Below are positions 32,611-37,616 of a stretch of 37,616 bases of DNA, one piece after another. The stretch spans positions 1 through 37,616 of the forward strand of contig JAIPJL010000019.1 in assembly GCA_021734165.1 (NCBI GenBank), read 5' to 3'. The notes beneath the pieces are model-generated. The model ran no database searches. It had not been told where the DNA came from and saw only the letters and a program-made list of their open reading frames with translations. The first letter of the stretch is position 1. Each line of letters begins with the position of its first letter. Position numbers and translations under genes: made by a program. Source of the DNA: a bacterium (lineage in GTDB: Bacteria; Electryoneota; AABM5-125-24; Hatepunaeales; Hatepunaeaceae).

Positions 32611-33000
32611 ATGAAACGGATGTCAAACAACAATCAAACTAATTGGGATGATCAGAATGACGATCTTGGACGTGCTGTCAGATCGCTTCATGATCCGGGA
32701 CCTGCTCGAATTGCCGCTTCTGTAATGCAGAGTATTCGTCAATCCGACGAGGACATAATCAGATTGAAAAGACGCGGTTTCGCCTGGGGACTTGCTTCAA
32801 GCTTTGCGGGTATGGTATTAGGCATATTTCTGACCTACACAATTCCGGAAAGCAGTTTGATACAGCAGACATCCCAGTCTGATGCTGTGATTTATACTGA
32901 TGCAGCGAGTACAAGCGATGAAGTCCTTGTCGAGCTTACTGATGAATTTGATCTGTTGATTTGGGAAATGAGTAACGGTAATGAGGTGAACAATGAGTAA
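32611..33000 (+). CDS. Single-pass membrane protein, anti-sigma-factor-like
   Basis: Start ATG at 32611 follows AAGGG; an earlier ATG has no such site. The 129-residue protein has a cytoplasmic N-terminus rich in Asp/Asn, one membrane segment (FAWGLASSFAGMVLGIFLTY) at about 58-78, then a short periplasmic tail ending in acidic residues. Size, topology and position before two metal-sensor genes match anti-sigma-like proteins seen with ECF sigma factors. The zinc-binding HxxxCxxC motif of ZAS anti-sigma factors is absent and no sigma gene adjoins it, so the role is inferred from context. Confidence 0.5.
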   Translation: MKRMSNNNQTNWDDQNDDLGRAVRSLHDPGPARIAASVMQSIRQSDEDIIRLKRRGFAWGLASSFAGMVLGIFLTYTIPESSLIQQTSQSDAVIYTDAASTSDEVLVELTDEFDLLIWEMSNGNEVNNE

Positions 33001-33502
33001 AACACGCTGGTTGATCATAATCCTCGTTATATCCTGGACATTGAATGTGGCATTCTTTGTGACTGTTTATTTCAGAGCTTGTGCTGCTCCGAGATTTCCA
33101 GTCCCGTGTCCAGTAATTCCATCGCCTTTAAAGGATGATAGGTTCAGATTTCCTGATAATTTCAGGGATAATATGCGAGAGGAAGCTGAGCCGATGCACA
33201 GGGAATTATCTCGACTAATCGGTCAGATTTCTCTGGAATTTTCAGCGGATACACTTGATACTGTGCGGGTTTATGCATTGAGCGATTCACTCAACAGCAT
33301 CCGCAGTGACCTCCAACGCACGCTTATTGCGAATCTCTGCCGTAATCATGGCAACATTCCTCCAGAAGTCAGACAACGTCTATCAAAAAGGTTGTATGGG
33401 ATGATGGAGAATCATTTACAGAGAATGCCTTGTGATAGAGACTCTCGGAGACATTATTCAAAGCATTTCAAACCCAACAAACAAGAAAAACAAAATTTCT
33501 AA
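32993..33502 (+). CDS. Periplasmic heavy-metal-resistance/sensor family protein (CpxP-like)
   Basis: This is a 169-residue protein overlapping the previous gene by eight bases, with AGGTGA before its ATG. A signal anchor (WLIIILVISWTLNVAFFVTV) is followed by a helical domain resembling the Metal_resist/CpxP-like family (REEAEPMHRELSRLIGQISL, LSDSLNSIRSDLQRTLIANL). Histidine and cysteine residues appear in the tail (CDRDSRRHYSKH). It is likely periplasmic and anchored, sensing or binding metal or envelope stress. Confidence 0.65.
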   Translation: MSKTRWLIIILVISWTLNVAFFVTVYFRACAAPRFPVPCPVIPSPLKDDRFRFPDNFRDNMREEAEPMHRELSRLIGQISLEFSADTLDTVRVYALSDSLNSIRSDLQRTLIANLCRNHGNIPPEVRQRLSKRLYGMMENHLQRMPCDRDSRRHYSKHFKPNKQEKQNF

Positions 33503-33524
33503 CATTAAAAAAATGGAGTAAGTA

Positions 33525-34079
33525 ATGAACTGGAAACATTGGACAACCGCAGTAATTATTCTGCTGCTTACAGTAACAGTCACATCTGCGCAGCCTGGTA
33601 GGGGAATGATGGCTGGTCAAGGTGGAGATGGTCAGCAGATGGGACCGCGTCCAGGCATGATGGGTGGCGGGATGTGTGGTGACCTTGATGATCTGAAACT
33701 GAGCGATGAACAACGCTTAGCGATCAGAGACCTGCGTCTTGAGCATCAGAAGAAAATGGTTGAGATGCAAACCGAAAACGCCGGTCTGCAAGGTAAACTT
33801 AACCTGCTGATTATTGGTGACAAGTACAATTCCAAAGAAGCAGATAAAATCATAGCTAAGATTGCTGAAGCAAAACAGAATAAAATGAAGATGCACGTCA
33901 ATCATTTACGTAAAGTGCGTGATCTTCTGAATGACGATCAGAAAGTATTATTTGATCATAGAATCTTATCCGGTAGAATGGGTTTCGATGGACCTCCATT
34001 CGGCGGAAAAGGTGGACATGGAAAAATGCCACACCACGGTAAAAAAGGTGGACGCGGCGACTGCCGTGGAGGTATGTAA
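33525..34079 (+). CDS. Spy/CpxP-like LTXXQ protein with Met- and His/Gly-rich ends
   Basis: GGAG precedes ATG. A cleavable signal (WTTAVIILLLTVTVTSA) leads to a Met-rich segment (RGMMAGQGGDGQQMGPRPGM), then a helical domain with LKLSDEQRLAIRDLRLEHQK and LRKVRDLLNDDQKVLFDHR, the LTxxQ pattern, and a Gly/His/Lys-rich tail (GKGGHGKMPHHGKKGGRG). The Met and His clusters suggest copper or zinc binding, as in ZraP/CpxP relatives. It closes a three-gene operon. Metal identity is not known. Confidence 0.75.
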   Translation: MNWKHWTTAVIILLLTVTVTSAQPGRGMMAGQGGDGQQMGPRPGMMGGGMCGDLDDLKLSDEQRLAIRDLRLEHQKKMVEMQTENAGLQGKLNLLIIGDKYNSKEADKIIAKIAEAKQNKMKMHVNHLRKVRDLLNDDQKVLFDHRILSGRMGFDGPPFGGKGGHGKMPHHGKKGGRGDCRGGM

Positions 34080-34143
34080 AAGTTAGTCATTGATTAAAAG
34101 TATCGGGTGAGTTGAATACCTGAACATTGAAATCAGTATAATG

Positions 34144-34167
34144 CCCTGTCCAGATTGCTGGACAGGG
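34144..34167. terminator. Terminator-like hairpin between convergent genes
   Basis: CCCTGTCCA (34144-34152) and TGGACAGGG (34159-34167) form a perfect nine-base stem with loop GATTGC. It lies 65 bases after the Spy-like gene and directly before the convergent transporter's end. A strong T-run is missing, so termination is likely but not certain. Confidence 0.6.
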
Positions 34168-34170
34168 TTA

Positions 34171-35106
34171 TTACTGATTAACATTAATCCGTTTATTTCC
34201 CAGGAATGTCTGTATCAGGATGCCTCCTACAATTAGCGCCAAACCAGCTATAGATGACAAAAGTATCCTTTCCTTTAAAACAAAATGTATGAATATCAAA
34301 GAAATAAATGGAGTTAAATAAGCAAATATTCCCACTGAGGCATTATCCCTGGCAAGGCTCAGCGCTTTGAACCAGATTACAAACGTGAAACCCATCTCAA
34401 ACATTCCCACATATCCTGCCAATATCAAACCCTTCATAGAAACCGGCTGAAAGCCTGTAAAAACCGTTACAATTATTAGATTGTAAATGCTTCCAAATAA
34501 GAAACAATAAAAGAGTCTAATCACCGGATCGCGTTTATCCTTAAGACTTAATATCCAGTAAAACGCCCACAATATCGAACTTCCAACCGCGAGCAAATCT
34601 CCTGTCAAATTAGTCAGTTGCATTGCCGTAAAGCTGCCTTTGGTTGAGATAACAACTACGCCGGCGAAACCGAGTATCAACGCAATTACAGTTCCGCTAC
34701 TCATGCTCTGCTTCAATAATGGAACTGAAAGCAAGGAAAGTGTAATGGGCCATATCCAGTTTAACGGCTGAGCTTCCTGTGCAGGCAGCAAACTATATGC
34801 TTTAAAGAGAACAAGATAGTAAAGAGTAGGGTTGATCAAACCAAGCAGGGCTGAATTTAGAAAATTATATCTTGTAAATCTGAACAGGAGATATAACTTT
34901 CTTGTAAATAAGATGACAAGAAAAACCGAAAGCAAAGACGCAAGTGATGCAATTAACAGTAATTGCATATAATTAGTTTCCTGTAGGGTCAACTTGAAAG
35001 CAGTTGCTACCGTTGACCACAACAGTATTGCAATTACTGTATATAAATAGGATTTTACCTGGTTTGTCAAAACTACTCTTTCTATGAAATTTATCTTAAC
35101 AATCAT
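34171..35106 (-). CDS. DMT/EamA-family transporter
   Basis: This is a 311-residue integral membrane protein with about ten hydrophobic segments in two EamA repeats. The first begins YLYTVIAILLWSTVATAFKL, and the second starts near TGDLLAVGSSILWAFYWILS. Family members export amino acids or metabolites; the substrate is unknown. It is divergent from the ArsR-type gene, sharing a 171-base intergenic region with the operator described below. A regulated link between the two is therefore plausible. Confidence 0.85.
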   Translation of the reverse strand: MIVKINFIERVVLTNQVKSYLYTVIAILLWSTVATAFKLTLQETNYMQLLLIASLASLLSVFLVILFTRKLYLLFRFTRYNFLNSALLGLINPTLYYLVLFKAYSLLPAQEAQPLNWIWPITLSLLSVPLLKQSMSSGTVIALILGFAGVVVISTKGSFTAMQLTNLTGDLLAVGSSILWAFYWILSLKDKRDPVIRLFYCFLFGSIYNLIIVTVFTGFQPVSMKGLILAGYVGMFEMGFTFVIWFKALSLARDNASVGIFAYLTPFISLIFIHFVLKERILLSSIAGLALIVGGILIQTFLGNKRINVNQ

Positions 35107-35199
35107 TAGTTAAAAAGTTGATTATGGAATTATAATAAGAAAATCTTTATGGAATCATAGTGATTATTAGTAAATGTTCGTATTAAGAAAATAAAAAAC

Positions 35200-35228
35200 T
35201 TGACATATAAGTTAATATAATATATATT
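35200..35228 (+). promoter_or_regulatory. Sigma70-type promoter of the ArsR-type gene
   Basis: TTGACA (35200-35205), a 17-base spacer and TATATT (35223-35228) precede the ATG at 35278 by about 50 bases. The -10 box overlaps the left arm of the palindrome at 35224-35247, the classic layout for repression by the gene product. Confidence 0.65.
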
Positions 35229-35247
35229 TGCATTATAATGCAAATAT
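35224..35247. promoter_or_regulatory. 24-bp perfect palindromic operator overlapping the promoter
   Basis: ATATTTGCATTA and its exact reverse complement TAATGCAAATAT are joined without a spacer. A third half-like GCAAATAT follows at 35249-35256. AT-rich inverted repeats of this length are typical ArsR/SmtB operators. It overlaps the -10 box, so the neighbouring ArsR-type protein probably represses itself here and may also affect the divergent transporter. Confidence 0.7.
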
Positions 35248-35277
35248 GCAAATATAATTTACGCAAACCATATTGAG

Positions 35278-36465
35278 ATGAAGCAAGATTTCAACGAAAG
35301 TTTTAATCCGCGTTTTTTCAAGGCGTTATGTGATCCCAGCAGGCTTTCGGTTCTGTTAAATCTGGCAAAAAGCGGTGAGCCGGTTACCGTAACCGAAATT
35401 GGCAGGAAAAGTCCGATAAATCTGTCTGTAGTCTCTCGACACCTTGCAACACTGCGAGATGCTGGAATTCTCGAAGCAAGAAAATGCGGGAAAGAGGTCT
35501 ATTACTCGATTCGCTTTGATGAATTACTATACAATCTACGATCAATTATTGAAACTATTGAATCGTTTCAGGAATCACAAACATACTTGGAGCAATTACA
35601 TTTTAAGGAAAAGAGTATAAGCGACACTGATAAAATCCGCGCCTCTTTTCCGATAAGCTTTAATGCTAAAAATACAAATTTAGTACATTCTGATCTATTG
35701 TCAGTAAGTGAAATCGGAGGATTACCAACATGTTCGACTGTAAATCAGGGATTAAAATTATCAAAGAGATCCGCAAGGGCTTTGTTTCATGCATTTGGAG
35801 GTGAATTACCTGTAGCGACAGGCACAATCGGATCAGGTGATATTGTGCTTGATCTCGATTATAATGCCGTTGATGATCTGAAATTAATTGCTAAGAAGGT
35901 CGGTCATAAAGGCCATGTTGACAATATTGAAAACACCGATGAGTTCGTAAAAAATACAAAAAATGAATTGTATGAAGAAGGTTTGACAAATGTGGACGTC
36001 AGAAAAGGATTTATTGAAAACTTACCTTTTGATGTATCAACATTTGATTATTTGGTTTCAAATCGTCCTATAAATATTACATCGTCTTTAGCTAATGTTT
36101 TTGCTGAAATTAGAAGAGTACTCAAACCAGGTGGAACAGCTTTTATAGCAGATATTACTGTAGAGGAATTACCCGAGTGGACTCTTAGTACTGAGCAATT
36201 GAATGGAAGTTATATTACCGGCGCAATTGGTGAAAAAGAATATATTGAAGGATTTAGACAAGCTGGTTTTGTAACCATATTAGAACGTGAGAGGCAAATA
36301 CTTAGTTCTGCTGAGATCAATAGCATCATTAGTAATTATATTGATGAAAGTATCAATAATATAGGTATATATAAAGCTGAACATGATCGTTCAACTGAAA
36401 GTATAATTGAGGCAATATCGGGTAAAATTTTTAGTATTGTTTTTTCTGTCAGGAAACCATTATAG
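35278..36465 (+). CDS. ArsR-family regulator fused to a degenerate ArsM-like methyltransferase domain
   Basis: Residues 1-100 are an ArsR/SmtB winged helix (FFKALCDPSRLSVLLNLAKS, INLSVVSRHLATLRDAGILE, KEVYYSIRFDELL). From about 160 the chain follows arsenite methyltransferase (ArsM): ...KKVGHKGHVDNIENTDEFV, FIENLPFDVSTFDYLVSNRP, FAEIRRVLKPGGTAFIADIT. Key ArsM features are lost: the SAM-binding DLGSGAG position reads DLDYNAV, the GCGNP cysteine reads GGELP, and the NCVIN cysteine reads NRPIN. The C-terminal domain is therefore probably a non-catalytic ligand sensor. A promoter and palindromic operator precede it. Confidence 0.75.
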   Translation: MKQDFNESFNPRFFKALCDPSRLSVLLNLAKSGEPVTVTEIGRKSPINLSVVSRHLATLRDAGILEARKCGKEVYYSIRFDELLYNLRSIIETIESFQESQTYLEQLHFKEKSISDTDKIRASFPISFNAKNTNLVHSDLLSVSEIGGLPTCSTVNQGLKLSKRSARALFHAFGGELPVATGTIGSGDIVLDLDYNAVDDLKLIAKKVGHKGHVDNIENTDEFVKNTKNELYEEGLTNVDVRKGFIENLPFDVSTFDYLVSNRPINITSSLANVFAEIRRVLKPGGTAFIADITVEELPEWTLSTEQLNGSYITGAIGEKEYIEGFRQAGFVTILERERQILSSAEINSIISNYIDESINNIGIYKAEHDRSTESIIEAISGKIFSIVFSVRKPL

Positions 36466-36593
36466 CAATTAAGTTAGGTCTTTATAATATTTTGTCAGAT
36501 AATAACTATATTGTGGTATCATGTGTTCTCGCATGATACTTAAATCGTTGTTTTTTCTTCACGTGGGGACACGTGGCGGCACTCCAAACTCCA
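36466..36593. other. Short convergent intergenic region
   Basis: Between the ArsR-type and FabH-type genes. Two CACGTG hexamers (36560-36565, 36570-36575) are separated by four bases. No gene or clear terminator. Confidence 0.35.
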
Positions 36594-37616
36594 TTAGTTA
36601 TTGGAATTTGCAACCCTTCGTAATATAGCGCCGGAAGCGAATCCAGCGCCGAAAGCCACATCAACCTCAAGAGCCCCAGGGCGCTTTCCCCATTCATCAA
36701 CATAAGCTAAAACGATAGTTGCTGCTGATGTATTTCCAAAGTTAATAACCCCATCGCGATAGACTTTATCCTGAGGTAATTTCAAAGCGTCGCCCACAGC
36801 CGATACAATACGCAAATTCGCTTGGTGTGGGATTACATATTCAATATCACTTAAATTAATCTTGCTGCCATTTACCTGATTATATTTAGAAATCACACGT
36901 TTTGCATCTTCGACCATAGTTCTAACTGCAACGACGAAAACCTTTGGTCCCGCCATTTGAAGGTATGGATAATTAGTCGTAGTTTTATGTCTAAAAGTCA
37001 TTCTTTCAGTATCGTTTAAGGGTTCCGAAAGGAATTCCTGCAAGTAAAGTAAATCTCCATATTTTCCCTGTGTTCTGGTATAAGTCGCAAGTATTTCACC
37101 TGAATCCACAGGACCTATTATGGCGGCTCCAGCGCCGTCACCAAACAAAACACATGTTTGACGATCAGTATAATCCGTTACCAGCGATAAAGCATCTATA
37201 CCAATGGCAAGTCCGTAAGATTTCTGTCCTGACATCATCCATTCAGCATTTAACCGCGAGTAAATATCCTCAGCTGCATAAATAAAACCTGCACATCCTG
37301 CAGATATATCGGAAGCGCTGGCGTCAGGAATGCCGAGACCTTCCTGGACTAACGCCGCCAGACTGGGAAAACTTAAATGTGTATTGACACCAATTCTGAT
37401 TACGCTAATTTCCGAAGGATCTATACCTGCGTGATCAATAGCATCTTTCGAGGCTTTGATTGCCATTGAAGTAAGTGAATCACTGCTATCCATTATGTGA
37501 CGTTTTTGAATGCCGGTACGCTGACGAATCCACTCGTCAGATGTATCAACAATATGCTCAAGGTGAGCATTAGTTAGAATATTCTTAGGTAGGTATCGTC
37601 CAACACCCTTGTATCC
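36594..37616 (-). CDS. fabH: 3-oxoacyl-ACP synthase III family protein, 5' end beyond the window
   Basis: The frame is open to the right edge: upstream of the first internal Met it reads GVGRYLPKNILTNAHLEHIV then DTSDEWIRQRTGIQKRHI, the N-terminal region of KAS III. At least 341 codons are covered, close to the whole protein, so only a few residues are missing. The catalytic Cys (SAGCAGFIYA), His (IPHQANLRI) and Asn (NFGNTSAA) are intact. It starts fatty-acid elongation from acyl-CoA and malonyl-ACP, or acts in a related pathway. GFAAFG-type Gly loop DVAFGAGFASGAIL is present at the end. Confidence 0.9.
   Translation of the reverse strand, partial: GYKGVGRYLPKNILTNAHLEHIVDTSDEWIRQRTGIQKRHIMDSSDSLTSMAIKASKDAIDHAGIDPSEISVIRIGVNTHLSFPSLAALVQEGLGIPDASASDISAGCAGFIYAAEDIYSRLNAEWMMSGQKSYGLAIGIDALSLVTDYTDRQTCVLFGDGAGAAIIGPVDSGEILATYTRTQGKYGDLLYLQEFLSEPLNDTERMTFRHKTTTNYPYLQMAGPKVFVVAVRTMVEDAKRVISKYNQVNGSKINLSDIEYVIPHQANLRIVSAVGDALKLPQDKVYRDGVINFGNTSAATIVLAYVDEWGKRPGALEVDVAFGAGFASGAILRRVANSNN

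Noticed and set aside
37594-37616. FabH-type gene starting at the internal Met at 37493
   Set aside because: The upstream codons to the window edge encode the conserved KAS III N-terminus, so the true start lies outside the window.

Overview
This is an AT-rich bacterial chromosomal segment with no rRNA, tRNA, phage or CRISPR. Several features point to an uncultured Gram-negative lineage of the wider Fibrobacteres-Chlorobi-Bacteroidetes (FCB) type: a T9SS-style C-terminal sorting domain on an FG-GAP repeat protein, 'VHDTV'-type periplasmic linkers, sigma70-like promoters with TATATT -10 boxes, a probable bacterial ceramide pathway, a WaaP/InaA-like kinase, and many dispersed intergenic repeats. 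The phylum cannot be fixed from this window.

Layout. 1-4200 is a repeat-rich accessory zone with a secreted FG-GAP protein, a tandemly duplicated remnant of its tail, a DUF4258/YgiT toxin-antitoxin-like pair, a frameshift-fused DUF4160/DUF2442 pair and a second decayed sorting-domain fragment. 4235-7107 is the AmmeMemoRadiSam module: a MEMO1-AMMECR1 fusion lipoprotein and a radical SAM protein with a twin-arginine signal and a CxxCH motif. 7362-11019 carries coaD, pta, an FmdB-type zinc ribbon and two unrecognised small proteins. 11138-12295 is the first of three paralogous exported proteins of an unrecognised family.

12329-18026 is read as a bacterial ceramide locus: a serine palmitoyltransferase-like enzyme, a GNAT/YghO-type acyltransferase (bCerS-like) and an epimerase/dehydratase (CerR-like). 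It is split by a DNA methyltransferase and a methyltransferase-nuclease fusion. 18062-21238 holds divergent proS and a leuC-type aconitase. 21352-28428 is a long plus-strand run: two more paralogs of the exported family, acylphosphatase, HAD phosphatase, YjbQ, a lipopolysaccharide-kinase-like protein, an unusual MgtC-like protein, ComB-like phosphatase and an isochorismatase-fold hydrolase.

28429-32592 is a second accessory zone: dispersed palindromic repeats, a Dam-type methyltransferase next to a probable restriction endonuclease, and an SDR oxidoreductase. 32611-34079 is a membrane protein plus two CpxP/Spy-like metal-sensor proteins without the sigma factor usually seen with them. 34171-37616 holds a DMT transporter, a divergent ArsR-type regulator fused to a degenerate ArsM-like domain behind a clear promoter/operator, and a FabH-type ketosynthase running off the right edge.

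The most interesting items are the split ceramide locus, the three-member exported family, the ArsR/pseudo-ArsM fusion, the exported AmmeMemoRadiSam pair with a repeat inserted in a signal peptide, and the DUF4160/DUF2442 frameshift.
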